From: Planctomycetota bacterium
GTDB taxonomy: Bacteria > Planctomycetota > UBA8742 > UBA2392
Assembly: GCA_022071975.1 (NCBI GenBank)
Contig: JAJVIO010000074.1
Location: 1-32,198 of the forward strand
DNA: 32,198 bases
Reading direction: 5' to 3'
Position numbers and translations under genes: made by a program. Under the pieces are notes generated by a model. The model was not told where the DNA came from. It did not search any database and saw only the letters and a program-made list of their open reading frames with translations. Position 1 is the stretch's first letter. Every line of letters starts with the position of its first letter. This document shows positions 16,935 to 23,691 of this stretch, in pieces.

Positions 16935-16980
16935 CACGCGAAGAGGCGAAGGGGACGAAGTACGCGAAGAGCAGCATTTG
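16935..16980 (+). repeat. CGAAG-word repeat (B family), copy 7, half-unit
   Basis: CACGCGAAGAGGCGAAGG, then GACGAAGTACGCGAAGAGC, ending AGCATTTG next to the 90-bp palindrome at 16981. Only the right-arm type is present. Confidence 0.75.
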
Positions 16981-17070
16981 GTCAGGATGGACAGGATGGA
17001 ACCGGACACGGGATCATGGTGGCCCGGGCCATCGCCAACCCGCTTCCCTTTCATTCCTGTACATCCTGAC
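16981..17070 (+). repeat. 90-bp imperfect palindrome (A family), copy A5
   Basis: The element spans GTCAGGATGG to CATCCTGAC. It is the most divergent copy in the inner arms (CCGGACACGGG against CCCGCTTCC), yet still 90 bp. The core contains the perfect palindrome TGGCCCGGGCCA. It is tandem with the copy at 17198 (217-bp period). Confidence 0.92.
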
Positions 17071-17122
17071 AATAAGCCACGCAATGGCACGGCGGCGTAA
17101 AAGGCTTGCCCTGTTCGCTCAG

Positions 17123-17197
17123 CCCTTCGCTCCTTCGTTCCTTCGTGTTGCACTGCTTTTCAACACGAAGGGACGAAGGAACGAAGAACTGCACTGG
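17123..17197 (+). repeat. CGAAG-word hairpin repeat (B family), copy 8
   Basis: CCCTTCGCTCCTTCGTTCC, then CTTCGTGTTG as left arm, and CAACACGAAGGGACGAAGG, then AACGAAGAACTGC as right arm. It is a near-complete hairpin that joins the palindrome at 17198. Confidence 0.87.
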
Positions 17198-17287
17198 GTC
17201 AGGATTGGCAGGAATCAAGTGGACGCGGGTTCGCGGATGAGCGGGCCACTACCGGCCCGTGTCCTTTTCCATCCTGTTCATCCTGAC
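17198..17287 (+). repeat. 90-bp imperfect palindrome (A family), copy A6
   Basis: It starts GTCAGGATTGGCAGG and ends TTCATCCTGAC. Both arms carry several substitutions relative to other copies, but the total length is unchanged at 90 bp. A degenerate CGAAG-type stretch follows at 17325-17366. Confidence 0.9.
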
Positions 17288-17324
17288 AAAAGCGCGGCCG
17301 CGCCAAGGGCGTTCCCTGCACGGC

Positions 17325-17366
17325 CAGTTCTTCGCGAGCTTCGCCCCCCTTCGCCGCTTCGCGTAA
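17325..17366 (+). repeat. CGAAG-word repeat (B family), degenerate copy 9
   Basis: CAGTTCTTCGCGAGCTTCG, then CCGCTTCGCGTAAG. It lies to the right of the second module and ends about 60 bases before the promoter of the acyltransferase gene. Confidence 0.6.
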
Positions 17367-17428
17367 GCGCAGTGTGCAGGTCGAACTTCGTAGCCCCGTG
17401 CCGCGCAAAACCGCTATGATGAAATCGC

Positions 17429-17479
17429 TTGTATCGAAATCATAACGACGTTATAGTTTGCATAACGCCGTTATGGAGG
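17429..17479 (+). promoter_or_regulatory. Sigma70-like promoter with two phased palindromic operators
   Basis: TTGTAT (17429-17434) and TATAGT (17452-17457) form -35/-10-like boxes with a 17-base spacer. Two copies of the 13-bp palindrome ATAACG-N-CGTTAT occur at 17442-17454 and 17462-17474, exactly 20 bp apart, so on the same face of the helix. The first overlaps the -10 box. The second covers the expected transcription start and touches the ribosome site GGAGG (17475-17479). The arrangement is that of a repressor dimer pair that would block RNA polymerase. The regulator is unknown and not in the window. Confidence 0.75.
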
Positions 17480-17483
17480 ATCC

Positions 17484-18743
17484 ATGGCTCGCTGGCTCAA
17501 AAAACTCCCGTTCCGAGAACTCACCATCCCCTTCAAGATGGCCAAGGGGCGCATACTCAACAACGGCCACCGCGTCACCCCCTTCCGTGAACTTGAAATC
17601 GAGCACGGCTCGCTGCAACTGATCGACGGTGTGCCGCTGGTGCACGTGCGCGGGACGCACCGCGAAATGGGCCGCGCTCTCGGCAACCTGGTCGGCGCGC
17701 AGGCTTACGACACCTTCCACAGTTACATGCGCTGCTTCGCGCCCGACTTCAACGGCGACCTGAAAATCGCCCGCGAAATGGAACCGCAATTACCCGACTG
17801 GTTCCTCGAGGAAATGCGCGGCTTCAGCGAAACCAGCGAGCTCAGCTACGACGAAGTCCTCGTCGGCCAGTGCTTCCTCGACATCCACAAGGTCGCCGCC
17901 TGCAGCACCATCGCCGTCCACGACAAGCTCAGCCGCGACGGCGAAATGCTGATCGGCCGCAACCTCGATTTCCCCAGCCTCAGCATCGCCCACGAGGCGA
18001 ATATTGTGGTTGTGTATGAACAGTCCGAAGTCCCGAGTCCCGAGTCCCGGGTCAACGACGGACACGGAACACGGGACTCGGGACACGGCACGCGGGCATA
18101 CGCCGGCGTCACCTGGCCCGGCTTTCTCGGCGTCCTCACCGGCCTCAACACCCACGGCCTGGCCCTTTCCATGATGCTGGTCTACGGCCAGCAGCGGCAC
18201 GAGCATCTGCGCGGCCAGCCTTTCCCGCTGGTGTTCCGCCGCCTGCTGCACGAGTGCGCCTCGGTGCGGCAGGCCGATTCGCTGCTGCAGACCCGGCCGT
18301 TCTGCACGGCCACGAACCTGATATTGGCCGATGCCTCGCGCACGGCCGCTCGTTTCCAGTTGCATCCGGGTGAGCCGGTCACGGAATACACGACCGAGCA
18401 GAACCCGGCGGCGATCTGCACCAACCATTATCACGACGCGCGCATCAAGCGTTTCGCGTTCACCTGGTTCAGCAGCGCCATGCGCTACGGCAAGCTGCAG
18501 CGGCGCGTGAACACGGGCGAGCCCTTCGACGTGCAGGCCATCAAGGACGCCCTGCAGGCCACGGGCATCCCGCCGATCAACCTGCAACGGGTGATCATGC
18601 GCCCCGAGCAACTGGACATGGAAGTAAGTTTCCAGAACAACGGCCGAGGCCCCGGCCACTGGGTAAAGCTGAGCAAACAGCAACTCTTCCCCGAACACGC
18701 CCTCGCCAAGGCCGAGCCGCACGAGCTGGCCACGGCTCGGTAA
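17484..18743 (+). CDS. C45-family autoproteolytic acyltransferase/hydrolase
   Basis: This 419-residue protein resembles the acyl-CoA:6-aminopenicillanate acyltransferase family (peptidase C45, Ntn hydrolases). The candidate nucleophile is Cys140 in AACSTIAVH, and the family's GRNLDFP follows at 158-164. VHVRGTHREMGRALG near the N-terminus matches the C45 start. The usual reaction is self-cleavage before the Cys, then amide hydrolysis or acyl transfer; the substrate is unknown. No signal peptide is seen. Residues 181-204 (SEVPSPES...GHGTR) are encoded by a palindromic repeat inserted in frame after VVVYEQ, probably a surface loop. GGAGG lies four bases before ATG 17484. A radical SAM gene follows after eight bases, so they form an operon behind the phased operators. 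Confidence 0.88.
   Translation: MARWLKKLPFRELTIPFKMAKGRILNNGHRVTPFRELEIEHGSLQLIDGVPLVHVRGTHREMGRALGNLVGAQAYDTFHSYMRCFAPDFNGDLKIAREMEPQLPDWFLEEMRGFSETSELSYDEVLVGQCFLDIHKVAACSTIAVHDKLSRDGEMLIGRNLDFPSLSIAHEANIVVVYEQSEVPSPESRVNDGHGTRDSGHGTRAYAGVTWPGFLGVLTGLNTHGLALSMMLVYGQQRHEHLRGQPFPLVFRRLLHECASVRQADSLLQTRPFCTATNLILADASRTAARFQLHPGEPVTEYTTEQNPAAICTNHYHDARIKRFAFTWFSSAMRYGKLQRRVNTGEPFDVQAIKDALQATGIPPINLQRVIMRPEQLDMEVSFQNNGRGPGHWVKLSKQQLFPEHALAKAEPHELATAR
18024..18095 (+). repeat. GAGTCCCG-word palindrome inside the C45 gene
   Basis: GTCCCGAGTCCCG (18030-18042) and CGGGACTCGGGAC (18072-18084) are perfect 13-nt inverted repeats around a 29-nt centre with ACACGG words. The element adds 24 codons without breaking the frame. 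The directly repeated CCCGAGT unit is visible at 18032 and 18039. Confidence 0.85.
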
Positions 18744-18751
18744 GGTAGCGC

Positions 18752-20059
18752 ATGCCTCACGTCGCATTGGTTGCGTTCACGGGCTTGCGGGTGGTTGACC
18801 CGGAGTTGCGTGCGCTTGGGCTGTCGCTGCCCGGCCTGCGCCGGCGCGGCGAGGCGATAGCCGCCCTGCCCTCCCTGGGGCTGCTGACCGTGGCCGCGCA
18901 CACGCCGGGGCACTGGAGCCAGTCATACCATGAAGCGCCCGGCTTCGACCAAGAACTGGTTGAGCGTATCGCGGCGGAGCGCCCGGCGCTGGTCGCGATT
19001 TCGGCTCTGACCGCCAGCATCGAGGAAGCCTACGCCTTGTGCGCCGCCCTGCGCGGGCGGGGTATCGCCATGGTGATCGGCGGCCTGCACGCCACCGCGA
19101 TGCCCGCTGAAGTTCTGCGGCACGCCGATGTGGTCGTGGTCGGCGACGGCGAAAGCGCATGGCCCGCCGTATTGCGGGCCGCGGAACGCGGCGAGCTCGG
19201 TGGCGAGTTTCGCGGCGACTGATTCAACCTTGACGCGTCAAGATTACCGCGCTGGGACCTGTTGCCACCCGGCAAGCGCCGTCGCTACACGCTGCAGACC
19301 GCGCGCGGCTGCCCCCTGGCCTGCGAGTTCTGCGCCGCAAGCCGCTTGCTGGGGCCGTTCCGCGAGAAGCCGATCGATCACATCCGCGCCGAACTGGCGG
19401 CCATCAAGGCGCTGGACCCGCGTGCGGTGATCGAGCTGGCCGACGACAACACCTTCGCCGGCGCGCGCGACCATGCTCCGCTGCTGCAGGCGCTGAAAGA
19501 CGCGGGCCTGCCCTGGTTCACCGAGTGCGACCACCGCATCGCCGACCACCCCACCCTCGCGGCCGACATGGCCGAGGCCGGCTGCGCTCAGGTGCTGGTG
19601 GGCATTGAGTCGCCAGTGCGCGAATACACGGGCATGGGGCCCAAGGCCGCAGGGCTGGCGCGCATGCGCGAGGCCGTTGAGCGCATCCAGGCGCAGGGAT
19701 TGCCTGTGAATGCCTGCTTCGTGGTAGGCGCAGACGGCGAGACGGAGCAGTCCATCGACGCGCTGGGCGAGTTGCTGCAGGACTGGCCCAGCGCCGAAGT
19801 ACAACTGACACTGCAGACGCCCTTCCCCGGCACCGCCCTGCGCCGGCGTTTGGCGGAGCAAGGCCGACTGCTGAAGGACCGCACATGGAAGCACCACAAC
19901 CTGTTCGAGGTGACGTACCAGCCCATCCACCTGACCCCCGGCGACCTGCTGAAGGGCTTCAGCAGGTTGGTGTCCACGGTTTACGCCAAGCCGATGAGCC
20001 GGCGCCGGGCGCAGATCCGCAGGAGGGTCCTGCGCAGCCCGCTGAACGTGCGGGAGTAG
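18752..20059 (+). pseudogene. B12-binding-type radical SAM protein with an in-frame TGA
   Basis: The N-terminal part (18752-19222) is a B12-binding-like domain: LPSLGLLTVAAHTP, VAISALTASIEEAYALC, VIGGLHATAMP and VVVGDGESAW. TGA at 19220-19222 then stops it. The same frame continues at once with FNLDASRLPRWDLLPPGK and YTLQTARGCPLACEFC, which holds the CxxxCxxC 4Fe-4S motif, then VLVGIESP, and ends at 20059. Without the TGA it would be a normal protein of about 435 residues. Likely explanations are a nonsense mutation (TGG or CGA to TGA) or a sequence error. The only restart in the second half is TTG 19262, without a ribosome site. The substrate of the intact enzyme is unknown; family members often act on lipids, methylations or cofactors. 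It follows the C45 gene by eight bases. Confidence 0.8.
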
Positions 20060-20076
20060 CCACGCTCGGCAGCTAC

Positions 20077-21378
20077 CTGATCGGAAGCCGCGACGCGATC
20101 CTGACCCTGGCGCGCTCGAAGCACGCGCTGTGGATCGGCCTGCTGTTCGTGTTCAGCGCCGCATTCGCGCGCGAGTACGATGCCGAATACATCCCCCACC
20201 GGCCCTGGATCATGCTGGTGCCGCTGGGCGCCTCGCTGGTTTCGTCCTTCCTGCTGTGGTGCGTACTGTGGCTGGCTGCCCGAATCGCCAGCGGCAGCGC
20301 TGCGCCGTTCATCGGCGGCTACCGGGTATTCCTCGGCCTGTTCTGGATGACGGCGCCGATCGCCTGGCTGTACGCTATTCCCGTAGAGCGTTTCATGGAG
20401 CCGGCCGACGCCGTCAAGGCCAACTACGCGCTGCTGGCCATCGTATCCGCGTGGCGCGTGTTCATCATGATCCGCGTGGCCCAGGTCCTTACCGGGCGCA
20501 GGCCTTTCGCCGCAACGGCGTTGGTGCTGATTTACGGCTACGTGGTGATGTCCGTGGCGCTCTGGCTTTCGCCATGGAACGTGCTGGACCTGATGGGTGG
20601 GGTGCGCCGCACGGAGATTGAGGCCGCGCACATGAGCATTGTGACCAGCACCAGCTGCCTGGCGATCCTGGCGGGGCCGCTGGTGATCGCGTGGGCCCTG
20701 GTCCACCTTGGCTTTGGTTTCGCCAGCCGAAAACCGCGTCGTCCGCTTCCTTTAGAGCTTCGCAGGCCACATCTGGATGCACCGGCGCACAAGGATTTGT
20801 GGGCGCTGGCAATCGGTTCCATCCTGGCACTGGCGGCGCTGCTGCCGTTCACCCAGCCGCCGCTGATCGACAAGCCCACCGATGCCGATCTGTTTGCGCA
20901 ATATGAGGAGCGTCGGCGCGAGTGGTGGGAGGACCATTCGACTCGCGCTTTCCAGAACGTTGCACTAGACGGTGAAACCCTCAGCGTCCAGCTTGGCAGC
21001 GAATTTTTGAGGATTGGCGCGAAGACTCCTTCACGCCGCACGGTCGAGAGCTCCGGACAAAGCTACACGTTCCGGCTGAAGTATGACAACGAAGACCACT
21101 TCGTCGTCTACTATCGCAGTGCCACGGGGCCGGGAATGCATCTTGATTACAAGGAAGGCACACGCGACTTCGCCAGCGAACAGCAAGCACTTGAGTGGCT
21201 GCGAACGCGCCTGGGCGGACGTATGCGTCACACATCGAACGGCCTGGCGGCCGGTTGGATGGTCAGCCCCGACGACAGCACATTGTTTGTCGAAGTCTGG
21301 CAGATTGAACTAAACGGTTCGCGCCCGGTGAGGCTTGCCGGCGCAGATGATTCGGCGTTTGAGCGAGGACGGGAATAG
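20077..21378 (+). CDS. Polytopic membrane protein with soluble C-terminal domain (unknown function)
   Basis: About seven hydrophobic helices occupy the first 270 residues (for example WIGLLFVFSAAFA, WIMLVPLGASLVSSFLLW, WALAIGSILALAALLPF). A soluble domain of about 160 residues follows. I recognise no named family. The start is unclear. The frame is open back to ATG 19885, but that part only shadows the radical SAM gene. Protein-like sequence begins near LGSYLIGSRDA (about 20065), where no ATG, GTG or TTG is in frame. The first standard starts downstream are GTG 20149, inside the first helix, and ATG 20212. I use CTG 20077 as a placeholder. It directly abuts the radical SAM gene and is probably in the same operon. 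Confidence 0.7.
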   Translation: MIGSRDAILTLARSKHALWIGLLFVFSAAFAREYDAEYIPHRPWIMLVPLGASLVSSFLLWCVLWLAARIASGSAAPFIGGYRVFLGLFWMTAPIAWLYAIPVERFMEPADAVKANYALLAIVSAWRVFIMIRVAQVLTGRRPFAATALVLIYGYVVMSVALWLSPWNVLDLMGGVRRTEIEAAHMSIVTSTSCLAILAGPLVIAWALVHLGFGFASRKPRRPLPLELRRPHLDAPAHKDLWALAIGSILALAALLPFTQPPLIDKPTDADLFAQYEERRREWWEDHSTRAFQNVALDGETLSVQLGSEFLRIGAKTPSRRTVESSGQSYTFRLKYDNEDHFVVYYRSATGPGMHLDYKEGTRDFASEQQALEWLRTRLGGRMRHTSNGLAAGWMVSPDDSTLFVEVWQIELNGSRPVRLAGADDSAFERGRE

Positions 21379-21401
21379 TGGATGCAGGTCCGGCGGGGCC
21401 C

Positions 21402-21497
21402 CCGGGACGCGGGCTTTTAGCCCGCTTCGTGCGGCTGGGGACAGTCCCTAGCCCGCCTTCGCAAAGGCTTCGGTGTGCGGGCTGCGGGGACAGTCCT
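21402..21497 (+). repeat. Composite of short palindromic repeat words
   Basis: In order: GCGGGC-TTTTA-GCCCGC (from 21405); GGGAC-A-GTCCC (21438-21448); AGCCCGC (21450-21456) paired with GCGGGCT (21477-21483), enclosing GCCTTCGCAAAGGCTTCGG, a relative of the 8206 repeat; and a second GGGGACAGTCC (from 21486). The 139-base gap has no gene and little else. Confidence 0.7.
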
Positions 21498-21517
21498 CTG
21501 CTGCTATCCTTTAAGTC

Positions 21518-21973
21518 GTGACGGTGCGGAACTACACCACCACCATCATCTCGGACGATGACTCGTCCATGTGCGCCATTGAGGTTCCGTTTGATCCCAA
21601 GCCGGTGTTCGGCAAAGTCCGCGCGCCGGTGAAGGTCACCCTCAACAGCTACACCTTCCGCAGCACCATTGCGCGCATGGGCGGACAGACCTTCATCCCC
21701 CTGCGCCGCAGCAACCGTGAGGCCGCGGGCGTGCAGGGCGGCCAGGTGGTGCGCGTGACGCTTGAGCTCGACACCGAGAAGCGCGAAGTGAAGCCGCCCG
21801 CCGACCTGGTGAAAGCGCTGAAAGCCGGCAAGGCCTGGGCCCAGTGGCAGCAACTAAGCTACAGCCACCAGCGCGAACACGTCGAAGCGATCGAAGAAGC
21901 CAAACGGCCCGAAACCCGCACCCGCCGCATCGCCAAGGCCGTGCAGGCGATGTCGACCCGCCCTTTGCGCTGA
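21518..21973 (+). CDS. DUF1905 / YdeI-OmdA-type protein
   Basis: This is a 151-residue protein in two parts. Residues about 15-92 (FDPKPVFGKVRAPVKVTLN, IARMGGQTFIPLRR, GVQGGQVVRVTLELDT) match the DUF1905 beta-barrel. Residues about 95-145 (PPADLVKALKAGKAWAQWQQ, LSYSHQREHVEAIEEAK, ETRTRRIAKAVQAM) match the bacteriocin-protection YdeI/OmpD-associated helical domain. The biochemical role of the family is unsettled; it is cytosolic by appearance. The start is GTG 21518, with GTG 21524 as an alternative, and no strong ribosome site. A repeat composite lies upstream. The next gene starts 116 bases downstream with its own GGAGG. Confidence 0.88.
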   Translation: MTVRNYTTTIISDDDSSMCAIEVPFDPKPVFGKVRAPVKVTLNSYTFRSTIARMGGQTFIPLRRSNREAAGVQGGQVVRVTLELDTEKREVKPPADLVKALKAGKAWAQWQQLSYSHQREHVEAIEEAKRPETRTRRIAKAVQAMSTRPLR

Positions 21974-22089
21974 AACACCCAATTACTGAAGTCACGGTCC
22001 TCCTTGTCCCAGCCATGGATGAGTCGGTGCAATTGCGGCGTTTTTACTTCAATGGGAGCCCAGCAGGCAGCCTGAAACGGAGGTCAACC

Positions 22090-23568
22090 GTGCAAAGCAA
22101 CCCGTACAACACCCGCCGTGGCAGCGTGCTGGAAGCGGCGCTGCTGCTGTTTGTCGTCATCGCCGTGGCGGGCATGGCCTTGCTGTCCATGTCCACGCTC
22201 ACGCGCATCGGCATGGTGCGCGCCAGTTATGACGTGCGCCTGCTGATCGCCGCCGAGGCCGGGCTCGAGTCCATGCGCGGGCGTTTCACCCTTGTGCCGG
22301 GCGTCCAGGATGACTGGTCGGCCCTGCTGCCCACCACTGGCTGGAATGACATCGGCGGCCCCCTTGAAGTCAACGGCCTTACCGTGCAGGTGCAGGCCAT
22401 GCCGCTGGGCTACCCGGGCGTGACGCACGCGCGTCTGCGCGGCATTGCATACGGGGCCTTCGACCGCAACCGGGTGGTTGAATACAAAATCCAGGCGGCC
22501 AACTTTGCCGACTACGCACTGTTCTTCGGCTCGCAGAACACCACGTTCATCGGCAGCTACTTCAAGTGCGTGGGTGACTTCTACGCGCGTGGCAGCATCA
22601 ACCTGGCGAACCAGCCGGGCATCGAGTTCTTCGGCAGCGTGGACAGCAGCGAGCGCGTGCTGAACTACGTGGACTACGTCTACAACTTCAAGCACGGCTT
22701 CACCGAGTTCGCACCGATCGTGACCATCCCGCCCGAGGCTTACGGGCTGGCGCCGATGCGCACCGCGGCCGAGGCCAGCGGCACTCTGTTCTACGCAAAC
22801 ACCATTTCCATCCGTCTGGTTGGACAGCAGTTCGTGCGCACCTTCGAGTACCGCTTCACGGGAACCGGGACGAACTACAACCCGAACCACTACGAAGTGC
22901 GCACGGAAACGCTGCAGATCCCGGACAACAGCGTGATCTACATCGACAGCGACCGCGCGCCGGTGGGCGTGGACAGCTGGGGCGCGACCACCCCGACCGC
23001 CAACTATGCCAGCCACAATGAACTCGACCTGTGGGGCGTGCTGGACTACAAGCGCGTGACCGTGGCCTGCGAGCACAACCTGCGCGTGGTGAACAACATC
23101 AGCTACCAGACCCTGCTGGACAACCCGGACCTGCGTCGCTTCACGGAAAAGACCAGCGTAGGCGCGCTCGCGTATCGCGAAATGCTGGGGGTGCTGTCCA
23201 ACCAGAACATCACCTTCGAGACCATCCTGTGGACCCCGCTGCCCGACTATGCCGACGTGACGGACGACCCCAGCCGCGACCCGCCCGACATCGGCCACCA
23301 CGTCAACCAGTACAGCCTGGACGGTGTCTACATGGGCGTTGACAAGGCGGCGCGAGGCGCGATCGGCCCAGGCACCAGCCGCGAGTTGTGGGTGTGCGGC
23401 GGCATCATCAACGGCGACTACCCCAGCACCGCGCTGGCCAGCAACTTCGACCGCCGCAACTACGACACGGACTACCGGCTGAAGTCCACCACGCCGCCCT
23501 ACTTCATGAAGGCCTACGGCGAATCCGCGAACATAGTGCGCGGCACCTGGCGCACCTACACGCTGTAG
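22090..23568 (+). CDS. PilX-like pilin-associated or surface protein
   Basis: This 492-residue protein has a type IV pilin-like N-terminus: RRGSVLEAALLLFVVIAVAG, then AEAGLESMRGRF. That is a positive patch, a possible prepilin-peptidase site after Gly, an acidic residue near +4 and one long helix, as in PilX_N-type minor pilins. The large C-terminal part is Tyr/Asn-rich and beta-like (FADYALFFGSQNTTFIG, GSVDSSERVLNYVDYVYN, DNSVIYIDSDRAPVGVDSWG), similar in style to PilX-type proteins that carry 'first/last resort' surface domains. Its role in a pilus or secretion pseudopilus is inferred; no other pil or gsp genes are here. The start is GTG 22090, six bases after GGAGG (22079-22083). The longer frame from 21844 is rejected because it only shadows the upstream gene. 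Confidence 0.75.
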   Translation: MQSNPYNTRRGSVLEAALLLFVVIAVAGMALLSMSTLTRIGMVRASYDVRLLIAAEAGLESMRGRFTLVPGVQDDWSALLPTTGWNDIGGPLEVNGLTVQVQAMPLGYPGVTHARLRGIAYGAFDRNRVVEYKIQAANFADYALFFGSQNTTFIGSYFKCVGDFYARGSINLANQPGIEFFGSVDSSERVLNYVDYVYNFKHGFTEFAPIVTIPPEAYGLAPMRTAAEASGTLFYANTISIRLVGQQFVRTFEYRFTGTGTNYNPNHYEVRTETLQIPDNSVIYIDSDRAPVGVDSWGATTPTANYASHNELDLWGVLDYKRVTVACEHNLRVVNNISYQTLLDNPDLRRFTEKTSVGALAYREMLGVLSNQNITFETILWTPLPDYADVTDDPSRDPPDIGHHVNQYSLDGVYMGVDKAARGAIGPGTSRELWVCGGIINGDYPSTALASNFDRRNYDTDYRLKSTTPPYFMKAYGESANIVRGTWRTYTL

Positions 23569-23589
23569 GGCCGGCATCAGGCCTCAAGC

Positions 23590-23626
23590 GCGACGCCGCG
23601 GCTTGCCGCGGCGTCGCACGTTTCGT
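23590..23626 (+). terminator. Rho-independent-type terminator
   Basis: A 13-nt perfect inverted repeat, GCGACGCCGCGGC (23590-23602) with GCCGCGGCGTCGC (23605-23617), has a tiny loop. It is followed by ACGTTTCGTT. It lies 22 bases after the PilX-like gene. The T tract is weak. Confidence 0.75.
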
Positions 23627-23691
23627 TGGACCTGTCGCGCTTTGTTGACTACTATCGCGATCGCTTCATCTCAAGGTTCCCGGAGGTTCCC

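Noticed and set aside
16935-17366. Integron attC array or insertion sequence
   Set aside because: No integrase or transposase, no GTTRRRY/RYYYAAC core sites, and no target-site duplications that I can see.
19220-19242. Selenocysteine codon with SECIS
   Set aside because: The hairpin is only six bases from TGA with a loop about 12 bases away, closer than typical bacterial SECIS elements. The position is an inter-domain linker with no role for selenocysteine, and no sel genes are visible.
18752-20059. Alternative genetic code with TGA as Trp
   Set aside because: Other genes in the window end cleanly at TGA (4861, 12571, 30959) and use TGG for Trp.
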